Positions 1 to 9,982 of a stretch of 64,000 bases of DNA are shown one piece after another. How positions within the stretch are numbered: position 1 is the stretch's first letter; the number at the start of each line of letters is the position of its first letter. The DNA lies in assembly GCF_010747475.1 (NCBI RefSeq), contig NZ_VSLZ01000001.1, positions 806,001-870,000 on the forward strand, in the 5' to 3' direction. Origin of the DNA: Halorussus sp. MSC15.2 (GTDB lineage: Archaea; Halobacteriota; Halobacteria; Halobacteriales; Haladaptataceae). The notes beneath the pieces are model-generated. The model did not search any database. It worked only from the letters and a program-made list of their open reading frames with translations, and was not told the origin of the DNA. A program made the translations under genes and the position numbers.

Positions 1-249
1 GTTGGCGTCGTTCTCCACGACGTCCTCGATTTCGGCCTCGACGGTCTCGCCGTCGATGGCGACGCTGGCGACGTTGGTCGAGAGCGCGCGGATTTTCTGG
101 GTGTTTCCGCGGGAGTCGGTGGTACGGAGTCGGGTCTCGCCGACGGTGGTTTCGGTGGGTTCACGGCCCAGTTCGTGCTTCTTCTTCTTTCGCGAGTGTC
201 GGAGTCGGCCGCCGGTACGCTTACGCGTGGAGCCTCCTTGGTCTTTCAT
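1..249 (-). CDS. rps8e: 30S ribosomal protein S8e (C-terminus cut by window edge)
   Basis: The reading frame gives 83 residues from ATG at 249 down to the window edge. It starts MKDQGGSTRKRTGGRLRHSR, followed by a run of four lysines, typical of archaeal S8e. Family members are about 125 residues, so roughly the last third lies outside the window. S8e is a small-subunit ribosomal protein shared by archaea and eukaryotes. A TATA-like element sits about 28 bases before the ATG, which suggests a leaderless mRNA. It is divergent from the MFS gene. Confidence 0.93.
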   Translation of the reverse strand, partial: MKDQGGSTRKRTGGRLRHSRKKKKHELGREPTETTVGETRLRTTDSRGNTQKIRALSTNVASVAIDGETVEAEIEDVVENDAN

Positions 250-273
250 ACCCGAAAAATCCGCCACGCGCGT

Positions 274-284
274 ACTTATATCCA
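274..284 (-). promoter_or_regulatory. TATA box of rps8e
   Basis: On the minus strand the sequence reads GGATATAAGTA, centred about 29 bases before the rps8e ATG at 249. That spacing places transcription start at or next to the start codon, the common leaderless arrangement in haloarchaea. This is inferred from position and sequence only. Confidence 0.6.
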
Positions 285-431
285 ACCTTTTGGCCCCGGC
301 TCTGCACCGAAGGGCACTCACCGCCAGCCGCCACTGTTGAAGAGAAAAGTTCTCCAATACACCCGAATGTAGTCTATATCCTCATCTTTAAGTATTGTCG
401 ATTGTGAACTACCACAACGGAGAGTCACAGG

Positions 432-1865
432 ATGGCAGACGGAGTAACCACGGAAGAACGCGTGACCGTCTCGCAAGTGATGGACCGAATCCCCGTCGGC
501 CGGTTCCACCGGCGCTTACTGGCGATTTGCGGGAGCGCGTGGGCGTTCGACGGCATGGAGGTCATCATCATCAGCTTCACGCTCCCGGTCCTCATCTCGG
601 CGTGGGGACTCTCGGGGCTGAGCGCCGGACTGCTCGGGAGCGCGAGCCTGATGGGGATGATAGCCGGTAACTGGGCGTGGGGCTGGTACGCCGACGAACA
701 CGGCCGGAAGGACGCCTTCCAGTGGACGGTCCTGACCTACTCGCTGTTCGCCGGGTTGACCGCGTTCGCCACCGGGTTCTACTCCGGGTTCGCGCTGCGG
801 TTCCTGACCGGCGTCGGTCTCGGCGGCGCGCTCGCGGTGGACACGTCCTACCTCTCGGAGCACCTGCCGACCGAGCGACGCGGGCGCTATCTGGTCTACC
901 TCGACGCGTTCTGGCCGCTCGGCAACGTCCTCGCGGTCGTGCTGGCGTGGCTGTTCCTCTCGGTGCTCTCGACCGGGGGGACCGTCGCGGTCCCCGTCCT
1001 CGGCGCTGTCGCCGGGTGGCGACTCCTGTTCGCCAGCGCGGCGTTCCCGGCCCTGCTCGTGTTCGTCATCCGGAGCCAACTCCGGGAGACGCCCTACTAC
1101 CTCGCCCGGACGGGCGACGTCGAGGGCGCGAACGACCGCATCCGAGCCATCGCAGAGGAGAACGACGAGGAGTTCACCCCCATCACCGCCGAGTCGGTCG
1201 AGACCGGCGACTCGGCGGGCTACGCTCGCCTGTTCGAGACCGACCTCCGCAAGCGCACGGTGATGATAGCCGCGGCGTGGTTCGCGGTCAACTTCGGCTA
1301 CTACGGCGTGTTCATCTGGCTCCCGGACACGGTCGGGGCCGCGGGCGTGGTCGAGAGCTTCTCGGTCGGCGGAGTGACGATAGAGGGTCTCTACGTCTAC
1401 TTCCTGCTCATCGGGCTGGTCCAGTTCCCCGGCTACTTCAGCGCGGCCTACCTCGTGGAGAAAATCGGCCGAAAGCCGACGCTCGGGAGCTATCTCGTCC
1501 TGTCTGGCGTGTTCACCTTCGTCTTCGCGGCGTCGATGCCGGGCGTGTCGCTGTTCGGTGCCGGACTCTCGGGGTTCTGGCCGTTCTTCGGCGGCCTGCT
1601 CGCGGCGAGTTTCTTCACGCTCGGCGCGTGGGGAGCCATCTACGCCTACACGCCGGAACTGTTCCCGACCGAAGTTCGGGGCACCGGAAACGGGTTCGCG
1701 GGCGGCGTCGGTAAAATCGGCGCGGTCGTCGGTCCGATTCTGGCGGGCGCGCTGGTCGAAGTCGGCTACCTCGCCGCGCTCGCGCCCCTCGCGGTCGCGT
1801 TCGTCCTCGGCGGACTGGTCGTCCTCGCGTTCGGCCGTGAGACGATGGGCGAACCGCTGTTCTGA
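432..1865 (+). CDS. MFS transporter, sugar/aromatic-acid porter type
   Basis: A 477-residue membrane protein with about 12 predicted helices. Major-facilitator signatures are visible: a loop 2-3 motif near GWYADEHGRKDAF and a second-half copy near LVEKIGRKPTLGSY. The segment PELFPTEVRGTGNG resembles the helix 10-11 loop signature of sugar/metabolite porters. It should move a small organic solute by ion coupling. The substrate cannot be read from sequence. The ATG at 432 is preferred because the start MADGVTTEERVTVSQVMDR is typical of haloarchaeal members. It stands alone, divergent from rps8e. Confidence 0.85.
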   Translation: MADGVTTEERVTVSQVMDRIPVGRFHRRLLAICGSAWAFDGMEVIIISFTLPVLISAWGLSGLSAGLLGSASLMGMIAGNWAWGWYADEHGRKDAFQWTVLTYSLFAGLTAFATGFYSGFALRFLTGVGLGGALAVDTSYLSEHLPTERRGRYLVYLDAFWPLGNVLAVVLAWLFLSVLSTGGTVAVPVLGAVAGWRLLFASAAFPALLVFVIRSQLRETPYYLARTGDVEGANDRIRAIAEENDEEFTPITAESVETGDSAGYARLFETDLRKRTVMIAAAWFAVNFGYYGVFIWLPDTVGAAGVVESFSVGGVTIEGLYVYFLLIGLVQFPGYFSAAYLVEKIGRKPTLGSYLVLSGVFTFVFAASMPGVSLFGAGLSGFWPFFGGLLAASFFTLGAWGAIYAYTPELFPTEVRGTGNGFAGGVGKIGAVVGPILAGALVEVGYLAALAPLAVAFVLGGLVVLAFGRETMGEPLF

Positions 1866-1922
1866 GACGGGGACTCCGCCGGTCCCCCGAGCGACTTACG
1901 TCTGGACACCTAACGTCCGGGT

Positions 1923-3206
1923 ATGAGCTGGGTACGAGAGTTCTCCTTCGACCGCGAGCGACTGGCGTGGTGGCTGGTCGCGGTCGGGTTAGCGCTCGCG
2001 CTGGGGTACATCGTCGCCTCGTTCCTCGGGACCTTCCTGCTCGGCCTGTTCGTCTACTACGCGACCCGGCCGATGTACCGGCGACTGCTCGACCGGTTGC
2101 ACCAACCGACGCTGACCGCTATCACCGCGCTGTTCGGGCTGGCGCTGCCCGGACTCGTCCTGCTCGGATACACCGTGGTCGTCAGCGTCCGCGAACTGAG
2201 TTCGCTGGCCGGAGTCGGCTTCGAGGAACTCGAAGGCGTCCTCGGAACGCAGATGAACCTGTCGCAACTGCTCGACCCCCAGCAACTGCTGGCACTCCTG
2301 CAGACGACCCCCCAACAACTGCAGGCGGACCTCCAGCAGTTCGCCGCCCAGCGCGGGGCCGAGACGGTCCGCGAAATTCTGGGGTCGGTGTTCACCGTGC
2401 TCGGCGTTCTCGCCAGCACCGCGCTCGGTATCGTCATCACGCTCGTGGTCGCGTTCTACCTGCTTCGGGACGACTACCGACTCGCGTCGTGGTTCAGCAC
2501 GGAGGTCGCGGGCGAAGACAGTCCGACGGTGGCGTTCGCGCAGGCGGTGGACGCCGACCTCGAAACCGTCTACTTCGGCAACATCCTGACCGCGTTCGTC
2601 ATCGCAATTCTGGCCGCAGTGGTCTACAACCTGCTCGACGTAGTGGCCCCGGCCGTGATATCCGTGCCCTCGCCGACCCTCCTCGGGTTGCTGACCGGAC
2701 TCGCCAGCCTCATCCCGGTGGTCGGAATGAAACTGGTGTACGTCCCCCTCGGAATCGTGTTGGCCGCGGTGGCCGCGCTCAACGACCCGGCCTTACTGTG
2801 GTTCCCGGTGGTGTTCCTCCTCGCGGCGTTCGTCGTCGTAGACACGATTCCCGAACTCCTCCTGCGTCCGTACGTCTCCGGCAGGGACCTCCACACCGGT
2901 CTCGTCATGCTGGCGTACGTCCTCGGCCCGGTGCTGTTCGGCTGGTACGGACTCTTCCTCGGCCCGCTACTCCTCGTGCTGCTCGTCCACTTCGTGCAGG
3001 TCATCGTGCCGGAACTGGTCGAACGCGACGAGTTCCGCGTCGGCGACCGTCGGACGGAGTCCGGCGCGACAGACGAGACAGCGACCGGACCGCAACTCCG
3101 AATCCGCGCTCCCGTCGCGGCGTTCGCCCGCCGGGAACGGACTCCCGACGGCGGGTCGAGTCACGGCCCCGAGTCCGGCGGTTCGAGCCACGGCACGGAG
3201 GAGTAG
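1923..3206 (+). CDS. AI-2E family transporter (PF01594 type)
   Basis: A 427-residue protein with about seven to eight hydrophobic segments and a soluble stretch (about residues 85-150) between the second and third, the usual PF01594 layout. The block LIPVVGMKLVYVPLGIVLA and the block VDTIPELLLRPYVSGRDLH are family hallmarks. The last 70 residues are a hydrophilic acidic and basic tail. Members export small molecules or act in ion/proton antiport, and the name should not be taken as proof of autoinducer-2 transport. A second, shorter member lies at 28907-30013. Confidence 0.85.
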   Translation: MSWVREFSFDRERLAWWLVAVGLALALGYIVASFLGTFLLGLFVYYATRPMYRRLLDRLHQPTLTAITALFGLALPGLVLLGYTVVVSVRELSSLAGVGFEELEGVLGTQMNLSQLLDPQQLLALLQTTPQQLQADLQQFAAQRGAETVREILGSVFTVLGVLASTALGIVITLVVAFYLLRDDYRLASWFSTEVAGEDSPTVAFAQAVDADLETVYFGNILTAFVIAILAAVVYNLLDVVAPAVISVPSPTLLGLLTGLASLIPVVGMKLVYVPLGIVLAAVAALNDPALLWFPVVFLLAAFVVVDTIPELLLRPYVSGRDLHTGLVMLAYVLGPVLFGWYGLFLGPLLLVLLVHFVQVIVPELVERDEFRVGDRRTESGATDETATGPQLRIRAPVAAFARRERTPDGGSSHGPESGGSSHGTEE

Positions 3207-3218
3207 GCCGGGCGTCGG

Positions 3219-4649
3219 CTACTCGCGTCGCTCGAAGATGGGCGTCCCCGAGTTCCCGGTGTCCTCGTACCCTCGTCGCCGAAGAGCGAACAGAACCTCG
3301 CTCAGTGCGCACTTCCCCTCCAGAATCGGCTCGCCGCCCTCCGTGAACGCGGCGGTCGCTCGATTCAAGTCGTCGAGCGCGACCCGGCCGTCGTCCGCCG
3401 CCTCGGCCAGCGCGTCCCCGACGAGTTCGTCATTGCGGTCCGGTTCGTAGGCGTCCACCTTCTCGGCGACGCGCTCGGCCGCGTCGTCGTAGGTGCGCCG
3501 CCCCGACCGCACCGGGTCCCGAATCTCCGCGACGTACTCCAGCATCCGCCTGCTCTCGGCGACCGCCTCGTCCCAGTTCTCGACCGCCCACACCGCGACG
3601 TCCGGCAGTTCCTCGATGGTCCCGGCCAACTCGTAGTCCCGCGGGATGGCGTCGTATATCCACGGCTGGTTCCGGGCTATCAGGACCTGCCCGCTCCCGG
3701 CCTGCTCGAACCACGTCCGGGCCAGCGTCTCGTACTCGGTCGCCGAGACGCAGAGGTCGCCAGTCCGGAGCGCGGCCTCGAACTCCTCGCGGGACGCCTT
3801 CGGATAGGCCTCGACCCACGGCAGGTCGGCGTACTCGTCGGGAATCGCGCTCATGCTCGTCATCACGGTCCGGATGCCGAACCTGTCGTGGAGCAGTTCT
3901 GCAATTTCCATCACGGTCCCGACCTGCTTCTTGTCCCAGATGGACCCCGCGACGTGGAGGTACTCGGGTTCGTCGGCGTACTCGGCGTCGAACCGCGAGA
4001 AGTCGATGGGACTTCCGGTCAGGACCGCGTCGTCCAGCGCCCGGTCTACCACCGACTCCTGCATGAACTCGTGGCCGTGCTCGCGCATGCCCTCCACGTC
4101 GATGGCGGCCTTGAACCACATTCCGTCGCTCAGGACCGCGTCGGCGATTTCGGTCTCGCGCTGGAACTCGTTTCGCCACCCGGTGTTCGCGTACTTGAAC
4201 GGGAGTTGCAGGTCGTGGACGTTCGCGACGATATCGACCGGGGACGGGTGGCCGACCCGGTGGCCGTCGAGCGCGAGCAGCCACTTGTAGAGGTCCGCCC
4301 GTCCCCTGCGAAGTTGGTCCACCACCACGTCCACGTAGCCCAGTTGGTCGTAGGTCACCGCCGCGAGCGCCTCCAGTTGGTCCTCGCTGTACCCCGACTC
4401 CGTGAACGCGTTCTGGTGTCGGCGTCCGTGCATGAACGGTTCGGTCTCAACGAGCGTCACGCGCTCGCGGTCGGCCAGCACGTACTCGCGGTCGTAGTCG
4501 GCCACCTCGGGCGGTGCGAGCAACCAGTAGACGTGGAGGTCCGGGTCGATATCCAACCACTGTTCGACCCAGACCACCGCGTCGTTGAGCGTGCCGTTGG
4601 CGGTGGCGTCGTCGGGTCGGTAGAGTTCGGGAACGATGAGTATGCGCAT
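3219..4649 (-). CDS. Glycosyltransferase-like protein, paralogue A
   Basis: A 476-residue soluble protein that starts MRILIVPELYRPDDATANGT. The ATG at 4649 is chosen because the same start block opens the paralogue at 8174. The N-terminal Rossmann-like strand, the mid-protein segment LHVAGSIWDKKQVGTVMEIA and the later LARTWFEQAGSGQVLIARNQ resemble the donor-binding half of GT-B glycosyltransferases (GT4 type). I do not recognise a characterised member, so the activity is inferred from fold-like motifs. It lies downstream of a broken PQQ-propeller gene on the same strand. Confidence 0.6.
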   Translation of the reverse strand: MRILIVPELYRPDDATANGTLNDAVVWVEQWLDIDPDLHVYWLLAPPEVADYDREYVLADRERVTLVETEPFMHGRRHQNAFTESGYSEDQLEALAAVTYDQLGYVDVVVDQLRRGRADLYKWLLALDGHRVGHPSPVDIVANVHDLQLPFKYANTGWRNEFQRETEIADAVLSDGMWFKAAIDVEGMREHGHEFMQESVVDRALDDAVLTGSPIDFSRFDAEYADEPEYLHVAGSIWDKKQVGTVMEIAELLHDRFGIRTVMTSMSAIPDEYADLPWVEAYPKASREEFEAALRTGDLCVSATEYETLARTWFEQAGSGQVLIARNQPWIYDAIPRDYELAGTIEELPDVAVWAVENWDEAVAESRRMLEYVAEIRDPVRSGRRTYDDAAERVAEKVDAYEPDRNDELVGDALAEAADDGRVALDDLNRATAAFTEGGEPILEGKCALSEVLFALRRRGYEDTGNSGTPIFERRE

Positions 4650-4739
4650 GCGGAGTCCTCCGAGTGGCACGCAAAACGGGAGACGCGACCTTGAATCTAT
4701 GTCCGGGCGAGGAGACACGCTCCGCGCTCGGGACTGCTC

Positions 4740-5949
4740 CTATCTGAACGCGTACACCGTTCCTGCGCGACTCCCGGCGAACACGTTGTCGCCCGCGGGG
4801 GCCAGCGCGTCGGTGTCGGCGTCGGTCTCGACGGTCCACCGCTCCGCTCCCGAGTCGGCGTCGAGCGCGGTCACGCCGGGCGTTCCGCGGTTGCCACCGC
4901 CGACCAGCAGGGAGTCGCCCGCACCGAACGCGCCCGAGGGCCACCGCGGGAGTCGGGCGGACCACCGGACCGACCCGGTTCGGGCGTCGAGTGCGCGGAC
5001 GACGCCAACCTCCCGAACGTCGTCGTAGGTGAATCCCGGCGCGAACACGGTGTCGCCGCGCGCGGCGGGCGCGAGCGCGTTCATCTCGACCTTCTGTTGC
5101 CACCGCTCCTCGCCGGTGTCGGGGTCGAAGGCGTACAGTCGGCCGGAATTGATTTCGTGCGGACCGTCCGAACCGTCGGGGACCACGACGACGTCGCCGA
5201 CTCGAACTGGCGCGAGACCGAACGAGGGGCCGCGACTCCGCCACGCGACGCGGGGCCGGTCGCGGGTGAGTTCCCCGAGCAGTGACCGGGATTCGAGCGC
5301 GACGCGGACCGGGTTGGCCGACGTACGCCCGGCCGTCAGCCAGCGCGACGGCGTGGTTCCCGAGTCCGTTCGGGAACCGCCAGCGAACGCCCCCGTCGTC
5401 GACGGACAGCGCGAGGACCGCACCGTGCGTGCCGACGAAGAGCCACCCGTCCGCCGGGAGGAGGTGGTAGCACCGTTCGAGTCCCCTGTCGAGGGACCAC
5501 TCGACGCTCCCGTCGGTCGCGTCGAGCGCCCTGACGCTACTGCCGTCGTCGTAGTCGTTCGCCGCGAAGACCGTGCCGCCACGGACCGCGACGGTCATCG
5601 CGTCTCGGCCGTGTCGCCAGCGCTCGTTCCCCGTCGCGGCGTCGAGGGCGACCACTTCCTCGTCGCTGCCGACGAATACCGTCTCGTCGGCGACTGCCAA
5701 CGACCGGACTTCGGTGCCGACGGTTGCGGTCCACGCGGCGGTCGGCGATTCGGTCGGGGGCGTCGCGTCCGGGGCGTAGGCCGCGTTCTTCGGACCGAAC
5801 CGCCGGGTCGGCCACGTCCCGGTGTCCGGGTCCCACGGGTCCGGCAACCGCCGCCCCGGCAGTGCGCTCCCGGCGGCGGTCCCCGCGAGTCCGGCACCGA
5901 CCCCCAGACCGACTCCCTTCAGGTAGTCGCGCCGGCCGAGTTCGTCCAT
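4740..5949 (-). pseudogene. Tat-exported PQQ-type beta-propeller protein, frameshifted
   Basis: The first frame starts at ATG 5949 with a twin-arginine signal (GRRDYLKGVGLGVGAGLAG). It then shows propeller repeats of the form VVALDAATGNERWRHG up to the block GRAYVG. The repeats continue in another frame from NPVRVALESRS to the stop at 4740, with further blades such as LYAFDPDTGEERWQQK. The break falls at about 5311-5320 (GGTTGGCC on the plus strand) and fits one extra base. Both halves keep good propeller sequence, so a read error or a very recent mutation is likelier than old decay. Proteins of this family are usually surface-exposed propellers, sometimes quinone-binding. Confidence 0.8.
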
Positions 5950-6068
5950 CACTCGCCGCGTGGCGTCGGGTACTGATAAATGCTCTGTGAGAGGCCTCCA
6001 CGCCGCTGAAGGCCGGTCGCGCTTCGGACTACAACAACCGATTTACCACGTCGCGGCGTACCCCCGTC

Positions 6069-6791
6069 GTGCGACCTGCCATACAACTCTACACGCTTCG
6101 GGAGTTGGACGAACCGCTCCCCGACCTCCTCCGGCGCGTCGGCGACACCGCGTTCGAGGGCGTCGAGTTCGCGGGACTCGGCGACTCGGACCCCGACGAG
6201 ATTCGGAACGCGCTGGACGACGCCGGACTCGACGCCGCCGCGGCCCACGTCGGCGTCGAGGCCCTCGAATCCGACCTCGACGGCGTGGTCGAGAGCTACG
6301 AGTCGCTGGACTGCGACCGCGTCGTCGTGCCGTATCTGGACGAGACCCAGTTCGCCAGCGAGGCGGCCGTCACCGACACCGCCCGCAGACTCGAAACGCT
6401 CGCGGGCCGACTGGACGAGCGCGGTATCGCGCTGGGCTATCACAACCACGACCACGAGTTCGCCGCCCTCGGCGGCCGGACGGCCTTCGACCTGCTCGCC
6501 GACGAGACCGACTTCGACCTCGAACTCGACGTGGGGTGGGCGACCGCCGCGGGCCGCGACCCCATCGACCTGCTCGGACACCTCCGCGGGCGCGTCCCGT
6601 TGGTCCACCTCAAGGACGTGGCGGGCGACCGGCCGGTCGAGTTGGGCGAGGGAGACGTGGACGCGGAGGCCTGCGTCCGCGCCGCGCGGGAGGCCGGGAC
6701 CGAGTGGCTGGTCTACGAACACGACGACCCCGAAGACCCCGAGGCGTCGCTGGCGCACGGCGCAGAGACGCTGGCGGGACTGCTATCCTGA
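6069..6791 (+). CDS. Sugar phosphate isomerase/epimerase, xylose-isomerase-like TIM barrel
   Basis: A 240-residue TIM-barrel protein of the AP-endonuclease-2 fold. Likely metal ligands lie in the segments YHNHDHEF, ELDVGWAT, VHLKDV and YEHDD, the usual Glu/His/Asp positions of this family. The start codon is GTG at 6069 (MRPAIQLYTLRELDE). It should isomerise or epimerise a sugar or polyol; the substrate is not evident. Its 3' end overlaps the convergent paralogue B gene by 9 bases. Confidence 0.85.
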   Translation: MRPAIQLYTLRELDEPLPDLLRRVGDTAFEGVEFAGLGDSDPDEIRNALDDAGLDAAAAHVGVEALESDLDGVVESYESLDCDRVVVPYLDETQFASEAAVTDTARRLETLAGRLDERGIALGYHNHDHEFAALGGRTAFDLLADETDFDLELDVGWATAAGRDPIDLLGHLRGRVPLVHLKDVAGDRPVELGEGDVDAEACVRAAREAGTEWLVYEHDDPEDPEASLAHGAETLAGLLS

Positions 6792-8174
6792 GGCGACGAA
6801 CACCGGCGTCCCGGGATTCCCCGCGTCCGCGTAGCCGAGCGACCGCAGGGCGTACACGAGGTCGGATATCGGGGTGCCCTCGCCCGCGCGCTCTCGGAGG
6901 TCGTCCAGCGGAATCTCTCCGTCGAACTCCGAGGCGGCCGTCGCCACGTCGTCCCGGACTGCGGTCCCGTCGACCGGCGAGATTCGACGTTCGACGCGCT
7001 GGGCGAGGTCGCGGTGGGTCCGCCGCCCGCAGCGCTCCGGGCCGCGGACCTCCCGGACGCGCTCGACCATCCGTCGGTTCTCGGCGACCGCCTCGTCCCA
7101 GTTCTCGACCGTACGGACCGCGAGGGCTTCGAGGTCCCCGAGGTCGCCCGCGAGTCGGTAGTCCTCGGGCACGCAGTCGTAGGCCCACGGTTCGTCGCGA
7201 ACGACCAGCACCTGCCCGCTGGCGGCCTGTTCGAAGGGTGTCCGGGGCATCGTCTCGTGGTCCGAAGCGCAGACCGCGATGTCGCCCGTTCGGAGCGCCG
7301 TCTCGTAGCGTTCCCGGGAACACTCCGGGTAGGCGTCCACGAACTCGCGGTCGGCCATCCCCTCGGGAATCGGGTCCATGTTCGTCATCAGCGTGCGAAT
7401 CCCGAACTCCTCGTGGAGGGTCTCTGCCGCGTCCAGTACCACGTCGAGATTCTTCTTGCCCCACCCGGACCCCGCGACGTGGAGTCGCTCGGGGTCGTCG
7501 GCGTACGACTCCTCGTACTCGCCGAAGTCGAGCGGACTCCCGGTCTCCAGCGCGTCGTCCAGCAGGTCGTCCAAGAACGCCTCGTCGAGGACGGCGGTCC
7601 CGTACTCCCGCATGCGCTCGGCGTCCACCCCGGCCTTGAACCAGAGGCCGTCGGCGTAGGTCGCGGCAGACAGCTCTACTTTCACCGGGGCGTCGTCGGG
7701 CATCTCCCGGCCGTGGCGCTTGAAGGGGAGTCGCAGGTCGTGGACGTAGCCGACGACTTCCGTCGGGCGCACCTCGGCCGCCGGACCGCCGCCGAGTCGG
7801 TGAAGCCACTTCGAGAGGTCGTACCGGCCCGTCACCTGCTGGTCGATAGCCACGTCTACGTAGCCGGAAACGTCGAAAATCGTCTCCTCGATGGCTCGGA
7901 ACTGGTCCTCGGTGTACCCCGTCTCGGAGAAGGCGTCCTCGTGTTCGTGGCCGTGCATGAACGGTTCGGCCTCGACGAGCGTCACGCGCTCGCGGTCGGC
8001 CAGCACGTACCCATGGTCGTAGTTCGCGGTCTCCGGGGGCGCGAGCAGCCAGTAGACGTGGAGGTTGGGGTCGATGTCGAGCCACTGCTCGACCAGCGCC
8101 ACGGCGTCGTTGAGCGTGCCGTTGGCGGTGGCGTCGTCGGGCCGGTAGAGTTCGGGGACGAAGAGGACGCGCAT
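6783..8174 (-). CDS. Glycosyltransferase-like protein, paralogue B
   Basis: A 463-residue protein starting MRVLFVPELYRPDDATANGT, clearly homologous along its whole length to the product of 3219-4649. Shared blocks include VEQWLDIDP, HVYWLLAPPE, LADRERVTLVE and the mid-protein VAGSGWGKKNLDVVLDAAE. The C-terminal half looks like a GT-B donor-binding domain (FEQAASGQVLVVRDEPW). The function is inferred, with no signal peptide or membrane segment. The two copies flank a propeller gene and a sugar isomerase, which suggests a shared surface-glycan or glycoconjugate role, but nothing here proves it. Confidence 0.6.
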   Translation of the reverse strand: MRVLFVPELYRPDDATANGTLNDAVALVEQWLDIDPNLHVYWLLAPPETANYDHGYVLADRERVTLVEAEPFMHGHEHEDAFSETGYTEDQFRAIEETIFDVSGYVDVAIDQQVTGRYDLSKWLHRLGGGPAAEVRPTEVVGYVHDLRLPFKRHGREMPDDAPVKVELSAATYADGLWFKAGVDAERMREYGTAVLDEAFLDDLLDDALETGSPLDFGEYEESYADDPERLHVAGSGWGKKNLDVVLDAAETLHEEFGIRTLMTNMDPIPEGMADREFVDAYPECSRERYETALRTGDIAVCASDHETMPRTPFEQAASGQVLVVRDEPWAYDCVPEDYRLAGDLGDLEALAVRTVENWDEAVAENRRMVERVREVRGPERCGRRTHRDLAQRVERRISPVDGTAVRDDVATAASEFDGEIPLDDLRERAGEGTPISDLVYALRSLGYADAGNPGTPVFVASG

Positions 8175-8246
8175 TCGTTCCGCACCGACCGACGACGGAA
8201 GCTGTCTTTACCGTGACGGCCGGACCGACCTCGACGCCGTATCAAC

Positions 8247-8304
8247 TTTCGGTAACGACACTTCCGTAAACAGTTCTGCTGACGACAGGTATTTCAGTAA
8301 CGAC
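8247..8304. repeat. Direct repeat pair between paralogue B and dnaG
   Basis: TTTCGGTAACGAC (8247-8259) and TTTCAGTAACGAC (8292-8304) match in 12 of 13 bases and are 45 bases apart. They lie in the divergent promoter region, just upstream of a TTTAAAA element (8311-8317) that could be a TATA box. They could be regulator sites; no regulator is implied by the sequence. Confidence 0.4.
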
Positions 8305-8383
8305 GTGTGATTTAAAACATCCATGGCCGCGCCGCTCATGGACACATCACCATCCAGCCCCTCACCGGGGCAGTTCACCACTC

Positions 8384-9898
8384 ATGGACGACACAGCAAA
8401 ATACGTCATTCACGCCGATATCACCGCCGACGGGGTGGTAGAACGGAGTGACGTCGTCGGGGCCGTCTTCGGGCAGACCGAGGGGCTACTCGGCGACGAC
8501 TTGGACCTCCGAGACCTCCAGCAGTCGTCGAAACTCGGCCGCATAGACGTCGATATCGACAGCGAGAACGGACAGTCGTTCGGCACGATAACCATCGCGT
8601 CGAGCCTCGACAAGGTAGAGACCTCCATCCTCGCCGCGGCGTTGGAGACCATCAGTCGCGTCGGTCCCTGCCGGGCCACCGTCTCCGTCGCTAGCATCGA
8701 GGACGTGCGCGCCGCCAAGCGCCGCAAGGTGGTCGAGCGCGCCAAGCAACTCCTCTCGGACTCGTTCGACGAGGACGTGATGACCAGTCGGGAGATTCTG
8801 GAGGAGGTGCGCCAGAGCGTCCGCGTCGAGGACATCGTAGAGTACGAGGGCCTGCCAGCGGGTCCGCGCGTCGCCGACAGCGACGCCATCATCGTCGTCG
8901 AGGGGCGGGCGGACGTGCTGAACCTCCTGAAGTACGGCGTCAAGAACGCCGTCGCGGTCGAAGGCACCAACGTCCCCAACGCGGTGGCCGAACTCACCCA
9001 GAACCGCACCGTCACCGTCTTCCTCGACGGCGACCGGGGCGGCGACCTCATCCGGAAGGAACTCGCACAGGTCGGCGACATCGACTACGTCGCGTTCGCG
9101 CCGTCGAACAAGTCGGTCGAAGACCTCGCACGTCACGAGGTCATGTCGGCACTCAGGAGCAAACGCTCCTTCGAAGAGTCGATGAACGACGAGTCGTCGC
9201 CCGACTCCGACGCGACAGACTCGGGTGCGACCGACCTCGATTCGACCGACCGCGACCCGACGCCGCCCGAGTCGAGTGCGAACGAGGCCGGCCCCGCCGC
9301 GACCGACGGGAGCGCGCGTCCCGCACCCGAGAGCGACGAGACCGCGGGACCTGACGGTCCCGTGACGCCAGCCCCGGAGACCGCAGGGCCGGGTGCAGGT
9401 GCCGAGAGCGCTGACTCCGCCAGTCCCGACGCCGCGACCGAATCGACAGAGACCGGCCCGGCGGAGGCTCCCGAGGTGACGGACGACGCGGACGAACCGA
9501 CCGGCGAATCGACAATCGACCCTGCCGTCCGGACTGCTTCGGCGTCGGAAACCGGCGACTCCGACCCGTCGGAGGGAGACGCCGCCGAGGAGGATTCGGA
9601 GTCGGGACCGGTGACCCTGCGCGGTCACGTCGAGACCGTCGTGGACGCCGAGACGGGGACCGCTCGCCTGCTGGACGAGTCGTTCGAGACCGTCGCCGAG
9701 GTGGCGGCCGAGAACGCCTTCGACGCCGTGGAGAGCGCCGAGGAAGCGCCCTACGCGGTGGTCGTGGACGGGACGCTCGAACAGCGCGTCCTCGACGTGT
9801 CGGCCCAGCGCGGCGTTCGACAGGTCGTCGCCCGCGACCTCGGGGAGTTCGTCAAGCAGCCCGCGGACGTGCGGGTGCAGACCGCCGACAAGTTCTGA
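8384..9898 (+). CDS. dnaG: Archaeal DnaG-type primase
   Basis: A 504-residue protein. The N-terminal domain is followed by a Toprim domain with its two acidic motifs visible: [13 protein letters not shown] (Glu motif) and [12 protein letters not shown] (DxD motif). The conserved archaeal start ([20 protein letters not shown]) supports the ATG at 8384. Archaeal DnaG has primase activity in some species and also binds the exosome, acting in RNA decay. Residues of about 267-406 form a low-complexity linker rich in Asp, Glu, Ser, Thr and Pro. A globular C-terminal domain of about 95 residues follows. Confidence 0.95.
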   Translation: MDDTAKYVIHADITADGVVERSDVVGAVFGQTEGLLGDDLDLRDLQQSSKLGRIDVDIDSENGQSFGTITIASSLDKVETSILAAALETISRVGPCRATVSVASIEDVRAAKRRKVVERAKQLLSDSFDEDVMTSREILEEVRQSVRVEDIVEYEGLPAGPRVADSDAIIVVEGRADVLNLLKYGVKNAVAVEGTNVPNAVAELTQNRTVTVFLDGDRGGDLIRKELAQVGDIDYVAFAPSNKSVEDLARHEVMSALRSKRSFEESMNDESSPDSDATDSGATDLDSTDRDPTPPESSANEAGPAATDGSARPAPESDETAGPDGPVTPAPETAGPGAGAESADSASPDAATESTETGPAEAPEVTDDADEPTGESTIDPAVRTASASETGDSDPSEGDAAEEDSESGPVTLRGHVETVVDAETGTARLLDESFETVAEVAAENAFDAVESAEEAPYAVVVDGTLEQRVLDVSAQRGVRQVVARDLGEFVKQPADVRVQTADKF

Positions 9899-9982
9899 CG
9901 GCCCACCGCCGACGCGGACTTCGGAACTCGCTGTTTGTATCGTGTGGTTCGAGAGGACACAGTACGTCGCGACGGACTCGAC

